Assembly: GCA_949358305.1 (NCBI GenBank)
Contig: OX442320.1
Location: 10,432,259-10,496,258, forward strand
Direction of reading: 5' to 3'
From: Strigamia acuminata
Taxonomy: Eukaryota; Arthropoda; Chilopoda; Geophilomorpha; Linotaeniidae
DNA: 64,000 nucleotides
The position numbers and the translations under genes are program-made. The notes beneath the pieces are model-generated. The model ran no database searches. It saw only the letters and a program-made list of their open reading frames with translations, and was not told the origin of the DNA. Every line of letters starts with the position of its first letter. The stretch's first letter is position 1. Of the stretch, positions 1 through 11,336 are shown piece after piece.

Positions 1-830
1 ATATTAAAAAATTGATTCATTTCTTGATTAATAATTCTAATTTTTCATTTTCCAGATAATTAAAACTCGAACTTTGATTAAATGACCGAGTTAGCTAAAG
101 TAAGAAAAGCGTGAATTTTCAACAAAATGCTCGTTTTCTTTACGGGAAATAACCCGTACGATTTATTTCTACTCCAGCAAAAAAGGAATAAAATGTAGGA
201 ATCTTTACCACTCGTAATTTACATTTTTATTTCTAATTACGTAGATAACCGGAAAAATTCAGCTTAGTTGGAAAGTTGTTCCGTAAAATAAACTTTTCTT
301 GTTCTAATATTTTTAAGTCTTTTCCTCCGGTCTTTAACCTCCTTTTCTGAAACTAAATTCGAATTTCGGTCAGTACTAACTCTAAAATTGATTGGTACTA
401 AATCAATATTGTTACTCGATTGCATTTTGTCACAAAATGACTAAACTACGGTAACTCTCACTTCTCAATCACTCAAAACATGATTAAACTCAAATAAATT
501 GTTTTCTAATCTCTAGGTTGTCGCAGTTTTCGCGAGAGAAGGACTTTTTGCGAACGAATTGTTTTTAGTCCAAATCTAATGTTTGCTTCGCGATATCTTA
601 TCAAAAACCATCATAAAATGGTCAAATTACATCCGTCGTACAACAATTGTGAGATGCAAATTGACAGGTTTTATACAAAATGTTGAGAATTAATTAGAAA
701 TCAATCGAATTAGATTTTTCAGCATCTGCAACTGCAAAGAAATATCTTTTCTTTTGTTCACAGCTTGCCCCGGCACCGGCTACGGGGACGCCATATTTAC
801 AAACAGCGTGCAATTTGAAGAATTTCACAT
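1..830. other. AT-rich intergenic DNA with a diverged duplicate
   Basis: No coding region is supported. Bases about 20-290 recur in diverged form at about 1715-1985: both copies have a TTCCAG, an AATTAAAACxCGAACTT stretch, GCGTGAATTT and GCTCGTTTTCTTT in the same order. This suggests an old local duplication of about 270 bp. A short GC-rich island lies at about 765-795. Confidence 0.5.
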
Positions 831-893
831 ACCATTCCAAATATCAAAAAGGTGAATCTATGCCAAATTTTTATAGGTTTGGTCGGTAATGGT
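831..893. repeat. Hairpin repeat, copy 1
   Basis: A core of about 46 bp starts CCAAATATCAAAAAGG and ends TTTTTATAGGTTTGG. It can fold on itself (CCAAA with TTTGG), and the flanks extend the stem (ATACCATT against AATGGTAT). A second copy with different but again self-complementary flanks lies at 6698-6755. Function is unknown; it could be a transposon end or a structured RNA. Confidence 0.5.
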
Positions 894-895
894 AT

Positions 896-3230
896 GGGTA
901 TAGGCCGTAAGTTTTTGTAATTCTTGTTTCGTGATGAAAGTTTAAATACTTTCAAAACATGTTAAAAAAGGAAAATGGAAGAAAACAAAGAAATTCCGGC
1001 TTTGGAATTTTACGGAATCGAATTCGAAATAACACACAAAACTACCAGCTAAAATTACCAGCAAACAATAACTTTCATACCAAGAATAACTCTAATGATT
1101 ATTTTGTTAATTATTTTTAAATACAAACCTTTGAAAATCGTAAAAAGCGGCCGCCGTGACGTAGCTGACGTATTCAAACAACAGCGGCCATTGATGACGC
1201 CATCCCATAATGAACGACGAAGCGGATGATTATAAGATGACTCACAGCGTGAACTATCTCGTGGTCATCCGCTGTTTAAAAACGAAGGGATTAAAAATGA
1301 TACAATTTTACGGAATATCTAAACGACGAACTTAAAATAAAGATTTGATGGAAAAATTGTACAAAAAGTTTGCTTAAAATTGACAAATCTTATTGATTTT
1401 CTATCGGAGGGACTACTTTTTCAAACTGCGCGCGCATTTCGTTTACGAAATCGTTTGACGAAACGACAAAATGGCTGACTTGGTAATAAATCAGATTCAT
1501 ACTTTTAGTGGTTTACTTGAAAGGAAGCTCGTGGCAACTTGTGTCAATATAGTGCCAAAAATCATTTTGATGTAAGTTGAAATTGAGATTTAAAAAGAAA
1601 AATTGAATTAAACTAAAATATGTATTTTTACAGATACGAATGGAAGAATGAAATTAATGAAGACAACGAGTCTCTCATGGTAGTGATATCAAAATATTAA
1701 AATAATTCCCTTTTTTGTTTCATTAATTCTTAATTTTTTATTCCAGATACTGTAATTAAAACCCGAACTTCGAGAATAGATGAAATGACGAGTTACGTCA
1801 AGTGAGCAAAGCGTGAATTTCCATTCGATTTCAAATAAAACGCTCGTTTTCTTTCGGGAAAATCCTCGGTACGAAGTTTGCCAAGTCTTACAACTCCGGT
1901 AAATTAGGAATAAAAAAATATACAATTTACGTTTTTATCTCTAAAATTACGTAGATAACCCAAGGAAATGCAGCATATTTGAAATGGATAATCGAAGTCG
2001 TTCCAGACACTAACTTGTAAGCGAATGTAAACAGAAATTTATTCAAATTTCAATAAAGCTCAATGAAGAATTTACTACTTCTACTTTATTTGTCATTTAC
2101 TTCTCAAATTTTTAACGCTAACCCAGGCCAGGACACTTGTGGGCATTCACACACTCACTTTTCCATCTAGCGGTACTTCTTTCTATTTGAACTTTTGGTG
2201 GTCCCATCCACTTTTCTCACACACTTAAGATCACTTTTTAAATATTGACTCGCTCTACTAATGACAAACTCACTCTTACTTCAAGAAATCGTGACAAAAC
2301 ATGTCGAACGAACAATGCGAATCTATGCACTGGAAATGCAAATGCAAAGCTACAGCGTGCAAAACTACTCATTTGCGTATAAAATAAAATAAAATACATA
2401 CCGGTATACAACTATATAAATATAATATAATATAAATATAATAAAAAAAAGATTCCATTGTACTGTCATTTTAAAGAGGGACATTTAACTAAAAGTCCTT
2501 TTTTTTTAACCTAAACATCCATTTTTTAATTATAACAATGTACTATTTTGTATAAAAATTCATTTGTGCATCAAATTTGCTTTTTTCAGTAAAAAACTCC
2601 ATATTTTCGCCTAAAAAGTTTAAAAGACAAAATAAATTAATCTCTTTTTTTTTGGTAAAAACTTTGCTTTTTTAACTCATAAAAACATATTTTTTCCATC
2701 TAAAATTGCTCCAATGACCAGCGATTGCTGCAAATTTCTGCTAAAAAACAAGAGATCAAGTTTCAGCGCTAAAGTTGAGTCTATGCAATCAAATTATACA
2801 ACTGATTCAACCACTACCACACCTCCATTCATAGCAAATTATTTTTATGATCCTGATATACGGAATATATATATACACACATAATAACAGCGTAAAAACA
2901 TGTCAGTACATTTATTTTAACAAAAATAAGCATAAATTTCAATCAAACTTTACGCAGTAATCAAAAAAAATAATAATCAATAATAATAATAATAATCTAT
3001 CAGCTACAAGATCCAACAAGCACTTGCAGATTTCTGCCTGAGGAAGATCTATCTAAAATCATTAATTTATTTTAGTCTAAAATAAATAAATAATTAAATA
3101 AATAAACCCACCCAATATAGGAGGAATAGCGCCTTGCCCCTTGTTTTCGTAGATGCAGTCATGGGTCGACATGTAAATGCTCAAGGCTGTGATAATTCAC
3201 TTTTTGTAAAAGCTACTGAAAGGTAGAAAA
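896..3230. other. Intergenic DNA, no gene recognised
   Basis: AT-rich non-coding sequence. It contains the second copy of the 270-bp duplicate (about 1715-1985), a TGACGTAG/TGACGTAT pair near 1156-1175, and a 9-bp perfect inverted repeat AGCGGATGA/TCATCCGCT at 1221-1273. Low-complexity AATAT runs lie near 2390-2450 and AAT runs near 2970-3000. Confidence 0.45.
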
Positions 3231-3479
3231 TAGTGTGTCAAATCGTATTCAGACTAGTGTTAATTATTGATTTCCTTGCAGGATTAAAGAAATTATTCAT
3301 TCGAGGCAAATGCGAATCACTCTGTGGCCGGATTGAGTATTTTGCTTCACGAAAAGTGGCAAAGAGCATGCGCAATGTTTTCAGATTCCACATTCCTTTA
3401 CAAATCAAGTACGAATTTAATGTACTGATATTTCAAAGTGGTAAATTCCATTTAATATATTCATCTTGTTTTTAGGTGA

Positions 3480-4440
3480 TATCTACAAGAGAAGAAAGAG
3501 GAATGGCAAAATAGGAGAAAATCGCACTCGGATTTCCACCATCCTTTGCTCGGTCGGACCCGACTCGCTTTTCTCGATTTACTCATCGAAGCTGCAGATG
3601 GAGGTCGCAATATGACTGATTTGGACATATGAGAAGATGTCATGTTCGAAGGACACGATACAATTGCCGCTGCCATTAGCTGGGCTCTGTATTTTCTCGG
3701 ATCCCATCCTCATATTCAAAGCAAAGTCCACGAAGAATTAAATCGATTCCGTATTTGGTATTTATTTCAATTTGAGAAATCTAGATTTAGTTGTTGCTAA
3801 TTTGCTCCATTAAGGTGATAATCACACGAAACACGTGTCTTCCGATGATATAAAGGAAGTGAATTATTTAGAATCTGTCATCAAAGTGAATAAATAACAA
3901 TTATTATACTTTTTAATAGGAAAAAAAAATTAATATTTGATTTGTTTACATTCTAGGAATCACTGCGACTTTTTCCATCAGTGCCAATATTTGCACGATA
4001 CTTACAGGAAAACGGAATTATTGCTATTGAAATTGCTTTTTATATTATAACTTAGTTCAATTGTTCAATTTCAGAGGATAAGACCATTCTTTCTAGAGTT
4101 ATAGTCAATGTTTTATCCCACATGTTGCACGGACATTAAATAATTTTTCCGGATCCGGAAATGTTTGATCCAGGTAGATTTCTTACGAAAAATGTGCAGG
4201 AAAGGAACCTCGAACGCGTATGTGCCCTTCTGCACCAAGAAATTACATCGGTCAGTCCAAATATCTCGAGATAAATCACTAAAAACTATTTTACTCATGT
4301 TTTTTAATTGATGTTAGGTCAAACGTTTGCGTGGATGGAAGAAAAAGTGGTTTTGATTCACATTCTGAGGTCATTTCTTAACGAATCAATGTAACTATAA
4401 GGCCGAGAAATGGGATTAAATTGCACTTGAAGCCCGAGAG
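3480..4440 (+). pseudogene. Cytochrome P450 CYP4-type pseudogene (3' half)
   Basis: Translated pieces follow the order of a CYP4-family P450, a haem mono-oxygenase of the ER membrane. About 3565-3757 gives FLDLLIEAADGG and then the I-helix [20 protein letters not shown]. About 3814-3888 gives a segment with YLESVIK. About 3957-4025 gives ESLRLFPSVPIFARYL (the ExxR motif). About 4076-4200 gives FPDPEMFDPGRFL, followed by a decayed haem loop and EEKVVLIHILRSFL. The pieces are separated by AG/GT intron borders. The copy is dead: a stop lies just before the I-helix (DI*ED), another lies before the FPDPE segment, frameshifts break the haem-binding stretch, and the haem-ligating Cys reads Tyr (PRNYIGQ). 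No N-terminal half is recognisable upstream. The family call is from motif recognition; the subfamily is not resolved. Confidence 0.85.
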
Positions 4441-4737
4441 AAATTCCGTGTAATAATTGATTAAAATAAAGTGATTTGAAATGCAAGTAAAAATGCCAAA
4501 AGGTTTTTAATTTTGATTTAAAAAAAATAATTTTTTTTTCATCTAGTTGCAGAACAAATTTACCAGAGTTGAAAATCAGCGCAAATCTATATTTTCTGGT
4601 TAGTTTGGGAGGGAAAAAAACAAACTTACTCTTTACTGTGATCTTCTCTAGCTAAAAAAGCAGGATTTCACAAATAAAGAAACACGCACGCGTACTTCTC
4701 GCCTTCTCGCCATTTCTTCAACTGATAACAGTAGTAT

Positions 4738-4750
4738 GTTGCCTAGCAAC
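4738..4750. promoter_or_regulatory. X-box-like palindrome 1
   Basis: GTTGCCTAGCAAC is a perfect match to the palindromic X-box bound by RFX factors (GTTGCC-N-RGCAAC type). Two related sites lie at 5331 and 5534. No convincing gene start is attached, so a regulatory role is an inference. Confidence 0.4.
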
Positions 4751-5330
4751 CTTAAATTCTCTATTGGAGCGTCGTTACTTGTTTCCGTTGTATTTTTTGT
4801 TTTCTTTCGGTCATTAGTTCCAAGATCCAGGCCGAAATCAATAGAGATCTTTGTTTACTTCGTACATCAAGATGGCAGCCATGGGTTCGCGCTATCCCAC
4901 ACTGCATTGCGCGATGGAATTCTAGCGACTGCATTTGTTGGTGAAGTTCGTTGCCGTGGCCTAGGAAACACGTTCGGTTCTGTAAAATCAATGTTGAAAA
5001 TGATAATTGACACGTTGTAACATGTTGTTTCATATTGTTTTACATTGTTTTCGCTTTGTATCAACGGAACAAAGAAATAAAAGTATAAATCGCTGCTAAT
5101 CTTGATTTTCTTTATTGCGCAATATAAACTGATCACCTGACATAAAAAGAGCTATCCTTGGACTCCACTGCAGCGCATCACTTTTGCAGGGAGCTTCACG
5201 CTCTGTGAAATTGTATTTATTTAATGGATTGTGCTGTGTCAATTTATATTTTGGGTTTTAAGTCATGTTGAAGCTTCTGTTTAGTATGTTCAGTTTAAAT
5301 GAAGCACTCAAATGATGCACTCGGAGTTGC

Positions 5331-5343
5331 GTTGCTTAGCAAC
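5331..5343. promoter_or_regulatory. X-box-like palindrome 2
   Basis: GTTGCTTAGCAAC, one base from the site at 4738, with the same palindromic layout. Confidence 0.35.
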
Positions 5344-5533
5344 TCTCTTGAGATTTCTTTGTTTCCAATTTTTATCATCAGGTGACAGCACGCAGGAATT
5401 TGACATTTTTCTAGAAATGTTATCCCATCACAATAGATTACTATTAGATAATTTAATAACGTTTAAATCAATAGTAGGTGAATGGTGCATTACACATTCT
5501 TGGTATGCATTTAAATGATGAATTTAAAATTTC

Positions 5534-5546
5534 GTTGCTTAGCAAG
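5534..5546. promoter_or_regulatory. X-box-like palindrome 3
   Basis: GTTGCTTAGCAAG, the weakest of the three sites. It lies in the second copy of the local 210-bp duplicate. Confidence 0.3.
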
Positions 5547-5879
5547 TTTTTATCACCAGGTGACGGCACGGAGGAAGTTGGAATTTTTTCTCGAATTTTC
5601 TCTGATTTTTGATTGGTTATTCAGATGAGGTTACGAGGCTGTTTGCTATTTTGCATCTTTAATTTTCCGCTTAGATTTTTATCAGTTTTCATTTCGGCTT
5701 GGAGGCGAAGCGCACGGCGTTCTTACGTGAGTTTATTTCAAATTTTACTTTTTAGCTTTAATTTAGTGGTTTTTAATTCGTGTTTCATGGAATTAATTAT
5801 TAGACGTTTTGCCCTTCTATATTTTAGTTATTTGTACGGTTAATTATATTTTTGGATAGTGTTTTATATCGCTAAGGCG

Positions 5880-6050
5880 AGGGCATATTTAATTAATTCT
5901 CCTTAGTCCTTATTTAATTAGTTTTCCTTAGTCTTATGTAATTAGTTTTCCTTATTCTTATTTCATTAATTTTCCTTAGACTTATTTAATTACTTTTCCT
6001 TAGTTTTATTTAATATTTTTTGAAAATTTAATAAAACTTTATTCTCATTT
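5880..6050. repeat. Degenerate tandem repeat of about 28 bp
   Basis: About six imperfect units built on CTTATTTAATTAxTTTTCCTTAG. AT-rich and non-coding. Confidence 0.6.
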
Positions 6051-6371
6051 CACGGTAATTTAATACTTTAGTTTAACTTTTTATTCGTTATTTTGATTTT
6101 CAGAAACACTAAAAGAATCCCCGAAGGACTAGAGGAATTTCAAAGAGCGGTAGACACTAACAATTTCAACGTGCGGTAGACACGAATTTCCAATATTTTA
6201 TTTCCAAAATTTGTGTTTCTACATTTTACTAATTACTCTTTTTGTATAATTATTTTTATTTTTGCAATTTTTATGTATTTGGATTTTTATTTGATAATTT
6301 TTATATTCCCTTTAGGTTAAAAAAATAAATTCTAACATCAACGTCGGGAAAACATCGTGGGACTTGATTTT

Positions 6372-6405
6372 GGGGGCCCAGAGCGTGGCACACTCTGGGT
6401 CCCAG
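6372..6405. repeat. GC-rich hairpin
   Basis: The arms GGGCCCAGAG and CTCTGGGTCCC face each other across a short loop. It sits in a 130-bp patch (about 6350-6480) that is far more GC-rich than its surroundings and may be a transposon remnant. No protein or terminal repeats were recognised. Confidence 0.4.
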
Positions 6406-6524
6406 GTGTGGTAAAACGGCGGAGTCTCAAGGGGGATGGTTACCCGAGACAAATCCTGAAATGGTCCGTTATAACCCGCTTAAACTTGTGATTTGCCATA
6501 TATTTTCCTTTTAAGGAAAAATTT

Positions 6525-6665
6525 GTAAGTTTTTTTGTGTAAAGCATATATTTTTAATAAAGTTTTATTTTGTAAGTTTTTTTGTGTAAAGCATATATTT
6601 TTAATAAAGTTTTATTTTGTAAGTTTTTTTGTGTAAAGCATATATTTTTAATAAAGTTTTATTTT
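6525..6665. repeat. 47-bp tandem repeat, three copies
   Basis: Three near-identical units each begin GTAAGTTTTTTTGTGTAAAG and end in TTTTATTT. Starts at 6525, 6572 and 6619 give a 47-bp period. Confidence 0.85.
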
Positions 6666-6697
6666 CTATGAGCTATATCATTTCTCCAAAAAATTTA

Positions 6698-6755
6698 CTA
6701 AGTCCAAATATCAAAAAGGCGAATCTATGCCAAATTTTTATAGGTTTGGACTTAG
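6698..6755. repeat. Hairpin repeat, copy 2
   Basis: Same 46-bp core as 831-893 with one base difference (AAGGC for AAGGT). Here the outer stem is CTAAGTCC against GGACTTAG, different from copy 1 but again complementary. Confidence 0.55.
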
Positions 6756-6759
6756 AATA

Positions 6760-7955
6760 AAAAGGGATGGTGGGTGGGGTATACAGATTCCCCATTTTTA
6801 TGTTTTAGTATTTAATAAATGGCAGCAGAAAAGTTTAAAAAACAAATTTTATTCAAGAAATAATGTATAAATTATTAATTTTGTGTAATTTTTTTATCTC
6901 AAAATTACACAAAATTAATTATACACAACATCAAACAATTTTTAATTATACAAAAATTATAAAATTAATTACAAAAATATTTAAACTTAAGTTTTAAATA
7001 AAAATAATAAATAGCGACACTGAAGTCCAGTTGCCGTCCGTCCGTCCGTTAATGTAGAAATTCACCCATTCAACCTATAATGGAAAAGAAATTCAAAATT
7101 AACTCTAAAAAAAAATGTATAAACTTAAATTATAAACTAAAAAGTGAAAATTATTAATTACTTGTTTAAACATTTCTAAAGTTAAAACGCTTTAAATTAA
7201 ACTAAAACAACTGCTAAACGTTAAAAATGCATATTACTAAATAACACTGCCCATAAAGCTGACGGGAAGTGAAATAATAATTTAAAACTAAACGTTCCAG
7301 AATTCTTAACCAAATTAAACTTCTTCGAAACAAAGAACAGAAAACCAAACGCTAAGAACTATTAAAAAAAAGTCTAAATACAAATTAAAGTGTGACAAAG
7401 AGACCACACACTCACCCCAATTCGATGCGTCTTTCCACCTCCGCGTCGAGGACACAACTGAGCCAAACCACGTGAAAAGTGAAAAATGCAAAATAGAAAA
7501 AAAAGGTTGATTCATTTGCATATCCAATCAACTAATACCATGGAAACTTCTAGAAAATATGGGCGGGAAATAGGTCAACTTCCTGCTGGCACAGTCCTAT
7601 TGGAGGAATAAAATTTTAACAAAAACAATAAAAATTAATGATGTGACTAAAAATTAATTTGAAAAAAATATAAAAAAAATTAATTTAATCCATTACTGGT
7701 ATGTTTACTTTAAATAAAGTGCCAATTTACTAATTGCTTAAGAAGAAAAAATCTATTACACACGATTACAACTAGAATAAAATATAAAATTATAAAACGT
7801 TCGTTTAAATACTCAATTCACAGATGACGTTTAAGAAAAAACTTGTAGTTAAATTCACATTACGGTAATGAACTGAAATCATCAGTTTCTAATATATATT
7901 TTTAAGTGAATCACATCGTCAATCGCAATTGCAGTCGACTTTTCTCGTGGGAATG
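6760..7955. other. AT-rich intergenic DNA
   Basis: No gene supported. A short GTCC run (GTCCGTCCGTCCGTT) lies near 7035. A moderately GC-rich patch at 7410-7500 shows no recognisable protein in any frame. Confidence 0.4.
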
Positions 7956-7959
7956 TCAA

Positions 7960-8775
7960 AAATGGTATTTTTATTTGGAAGAAAACCGAAGAACTTTGAA
8001 TTGCTTTGCTTTTCTTCCAGTTTTCAATGCGATTTTTCAACTCTGTGGCGGGGCTTAGCATGTCCACCGTAAGTGGTTGGCGAGTGAATGGAATCGAGCA
8101 AATGTCGTGCAATAATTGCCCGATCCACGATGGTGCCGCTCGGAAGAATCACCGGTTGACCGGTTCTTCCATCACCGTGTCCATCAACAGATCTAGAAAA
8201 AACAAAACATTAATATTACCGGTAATTAAAATGTTCAAATATCGACACAATTTACCCCTGAATTCATCATGCGCATCGCCGTAGTCCACTTCTCGCTTTC
8301 TATTTTCAATTAAAATTTCCTCAACACGCTTTGCAAAGCCTTCGAACTGCACTAAGTTATTTCCAACTGCACTTTTAACTAATGCTTTACTCAATCCCAT
8401 TTGAGCGTCAATAAACAGTTCTTTCTTCTAAGACCGCTGCAAATAGATTAAAATTAGATGATTGTGATTTTTATTTTTCAAACTTAAAACAAGCAGTGTG
8501 ATGTTCATACTTGATGAGCTGCAACTGCTTGTGCAAACCGTTCCGAGTCGAGATGTAAATAAACGTCGGTTAATTGGTCCAATAATTTCTTTGGCTCCCA
8601 TCCATATCGATCTGGGTTTTTCACTTTCACATTTTTACATTTCGGACCACACAATTGTTGCAGAAACGGTTCTTTAATTCCATTTGTCAGATAGTGGAAC
8701 AGATCCACTGTTTCTCGTGCTAACTGTAACTGGCGTTCATCAGTAGCCAACTGTCTGTCTCGTCCGCTGAAGATG
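7960..8775 (-). pseudogene. UBE4/Ufd2 ubiquitin ligase pseudogene, 3' end
   Basis: Three minus-strand exons match the C-terminus of UBE4 (Ufd2), the U-box E3/E4 ubiquitin chain-elongation enzyme. Exon 8775-8511 carries LCGPKC and [20 protein letters not shown]. Exon 8436-8256 carries FAKRVEEILIENR and DYGDAHDEFR. Exon 8192 to about 7960 carries the U-box pieces LLMDTVMEEPV, LPSGTIVDRAIIARHLL and PFTRQPLTVDMLSP. Introns (8510-8437 and 8255-8193) have GT/AG ends. It is disabled: TAG at 8428-8430 near the start of the middle exon, an 8-bp tandem duplication at 8151-8166 that shifts the frame inside the U-box, and a second frameshift near 8086-8098. Compared with the family, a block before LCGPKC also seems missing. 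Upstream (8840-8960) there may be a further decayed exon. Confidence 0.85.
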
Positions 8776-8829
8776 CTGTAAAATATTAATGATGAATTAA
8801 TTTTATCCCAATTGAATGAATTCAAAAAT

Positions 8830-9519
8830 ATTTACTCGAGCTTGTTGCTTCCACGTTGATTTGTTTTCACTGCCCAACTGTCTCTTCTCTATTCTGTGGC
8901 TGTAACATGATAACGCATTTCATCTGGTACTAACTTATTTAAAATCACACTTGCTGTTGTTTTTTAATCTTTACGCAGCAATTTTTACCCAGAAAAAAAT
9001 ATATACGTATATTCTGGGCATAACCCACAATAAGAAAACTATAAATTAACAACGTTACAATGTTATTTAATAATGGTTTTTCTCATAGAAAGGGGCAACC
9101 ATTACGAGTACAATCACATGATCGTATCACCTGACTGAATTTTTTCCAAAAATCTATTGCCGCCATCACCCAAATGTTTCCAGACACAACCCACTGGTAA
9201 TCATAAATAACCAAATATTATTTTATCCTTTGAATTTCAGTGGCCAAAAACGATTAATTAGTAACTAAAATACTCAAAAATTGGAGAGGTGACAAAATTG
9301 AGATTTAAAATTCTGAAAAAAATTAAAGTTGAATTATTTTCAAATTTAGCGCCCAAGTAGTCATTTTGAAGTTTGTTGTCTGTAAAACAACAATATGACA
9401 ATTATATTCACTTGGCAATATCGCAAAATCTCAAAACACCGTGTTTCTTCGAACTATAATCGCCCTTGATGACAAGTCGCTCACCAGGCTGAAGTTGGCA
9501 CCACATTCACATTCACATT
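8830..9519. other. Intergenic DNA left of the minisatellite
   Basis: No intact gene. Bases 9495-9517 carry a short run of TTCACA units leading straight into the 12-bp array. Confidence 0.4.
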
Positions 9520-10717
9520 CGCTGGGGAGCCCGCTGGGGAGCCCGCTGGGGAGCCCGCTGGGGAGCCCGCTGGGGAGCCCGCTGGGGAGCCCGCTGGGGA
9601 GCCCGCTGGGGAGCCCGCTGGGGAGCCCGCTGGGGAGCCCGCTGGGGAGCCCGCTGGGGAGCCCGCTGGGGAGCCCGCTGGGGAGCCCGCTGGGGAGCCC
9701 GCTGGGGAGCCCGCTGGGGAGCCCGCTGGGGAGCCCGCTGGGGAGCCCGCTGGGGAGCCCGCTGGGGAGCCCGCTGGGGAGCCCGCTGGGGAGCCCGCTG
9801 GGGAGCCCGCTGGGGAGCCCGCTGGGGAGCCCGCTGGGGAGCCCGCTGGGGAGCCCGCTGGGGAGCCCGCTGGGGAGCCCGCTGGGGAGCCCGCTGGGGA
9901 GCCCGCTGGGGAGCCCGCTGGGGAGCCCGCTGGGGAGCCCGCTGGGGAGCCCGCTGGGGAGCCCGCTGGGGAGCCCGCTGGGGAGCCCGCTGGGGAGCCC
10001 GCTGGGGAGCCCGCTGGGGAGCCCGCTGGGGAGCCCGCTGGGGAGCCCGCTGGGGAGCCCGCTGGGGAGCCCGCTGGGGAGCCCGCTGGGGAGCCCGCTG
10101 GGGAGCCCGCTGGGGAGCCCGCTGGGGAGCCCGCTGGGGAGCCCGCTGGGGAGCCCGCTGGGGAGCCCGCTGGGGAGCCCGCTGGGGAGCCCGCTGGGGA
10201 GCCCGCTGGGGAGCCCGCTGGGGAGCCCGCTGGGGAGCCCGCTGGGGAGCCCGCTGGGGAGCCCGCTGGGGAGCCCGCTGGGGAGCCCGCTGGGGAGCCC
10301 GCTGGGGAGCCCGCTGGGGAGCCCGCTGGGGAGCCCGCTGGGGAGCCCGCTGGGGAGCCCGCTGGGGAGCCCGCTGGGGAGCCCGCTGGGGAGCCCGCTG
10401 GGGAGCCCGCTGGGGAGCCCGCTGGGGAGCCCGCTGGGGAGCCCGCTGGGGAGCCCGCTGGGGAGCCCGCTGGGGAGCCCGCTGGGGAGCCCGCTGGGGA
10501 GCCCGCTGGGGAGCCCGCTGGGGAGCCCGCTGGGGAGCCCGCTGGGGAGCCCGCTGGGGAGCCCGCTGGGGAGCCCGCTGGGGAGCCCGCTGGGGAGCCC
10601 GCTGGGGAGCCCGCTGGGGAGCCCGCTGGGGAGCCCGCTGGGGAGCCCGCTGGGGAGCCCGCTGGGGAGCCCGCTGGGGAGCCCGCTGGGGAGCCCGCTG
10701 GGGAGCCCGCTGGGGAG
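9520..10717. repeat. 12-bp GC-rich minisatellite, about 100 copies
   Basis: The unit CTGGGGAGCCCG repeats about 99-100 times with no mismatch that I can see along the whole run. It is about 83% GC in an otherwise AT-rich region. Because 12 is a multiple of 3 and the unit has no stop codon in several frames, it produces long spurious open frames (Leu-Pro-Ser-Gly, Pro-Gln-Arg-Ala, Gly-Ser-Pro-Leu) on both strands; I do not treat these as genes. Each unit contains GGGG tracts and a GGGAGCCC near-palindrome, so G-quadruplex or slipped hairpins are possible. The right end abuts the copia LTR exactly. Confidence 0.97.
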
Positions 10718-11290
10718 TGTGGTGGTATGCTGCAAAAACAGCACAGACTAGGCAGTGGAAACGCTTAAAAATAAGCCAACACGTACGATATAGCACGCAC
10801 GAGACGTGCGGCACGTCGTGTACGCGAATTCGAGCCGGTTCTGGTCGAATTTGCGTGGTGTCTGCACTTATCTACGTGCAGACACAAGAAACGAATTATT
10901 TATAAACAAAATAAACGATTTATTAACCTAAAACTTACGAAAACAGGATTGAAAAGCACAGGAGCACACTTAGCAGTGTGCGTCGCCATCTTGGAATAAA
11001 AGGCAGTGCGCTCTGGTGACAGAAGCGAGCGACTCACAGGTATAAACAGATAGGCGATGCATGATGCCCAGTGTGTTAAGACACAGTTAATGCAGGCACC
11101 ATGCATTTCCCTTACAATATAAAGTAAATATACGGAAATATACTGGTAACAACCAGTTAAGTAGGAAATAAACACTAAATCATTTGGGGAAAGAAAATAT
11201 AACAACCAATGATGTGAAAAAGTTCAGGTAGCGTCATTACGCATCGAAAAAGCGTTAAATAAACGTCCGAAGTGGTTTCAAGGACCAACA
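10718..11290 (-). mobile_element. Copia 3' LTR
   Basis: 573-bp LTR read on the minus strand from TGTTGGTCC to ACCACCACA (TG...CA ends). A polypurine tract (GGAGGGAAT) at about 11291-11301 precedes it in element orientation. Its first 258 plus-strand bases appear identical to 63743-64000. It contains AATAAA-type signals on the minus strand. Its low-coordinate end lies directly against the 12-bp array. Confidence 0.9.
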
Positions 11291-11336
11291 ATTCCCTCCT
11301 TCGATGTGCAATGTCGATATTAACAGTTCGATGAAA

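Larger units (their letters stand above)
4441..5880. other. Intergenic DNA with small repeated motif blocks
   Basis: A 94-codon open frame at 4736-5020 (+) has a hydrophobic N-terminus but no recognisable family, and I do not call it a gene. Bases 5310-5410 and 5515-5600 are a diverged pair: each has an X-box-like core, then a run like TTTTTATCACCAGGTGAC, then GGAAxTTG. This points to a local duplication of about 210 bp. Confidence 0.4.

Noticed and set aside
1221-1273. Possible tRNA from the AGCGGATGA/TCATCCGCT arms
   Set aside because: Total length is 53 bases with a 9-bp stem and no D, anticodon or T-arm layout.
4736-5020. 94-codon frame with a hydrophobic start
   Set aside because: No family recognised, it overlaps an X-box-like palindrome, and equally long frames exist on the other strand.
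4761-5136. Two overlapping minus-strand frames of about 90 codons
   Set aside because: Opposite-strand by-products of AT-rich sequence with no family similarity.
9431-10814. Reading frames of more than 430 codons made of Leu-Pro-Ser-Gly, Gly-Ser-Pro-Leu or Pro-Gln-Arg-Ala repeats
   Set aside because: They come from a perfect 12-bp repeat that has no stops in several frames on both strands; nothing points to translation.
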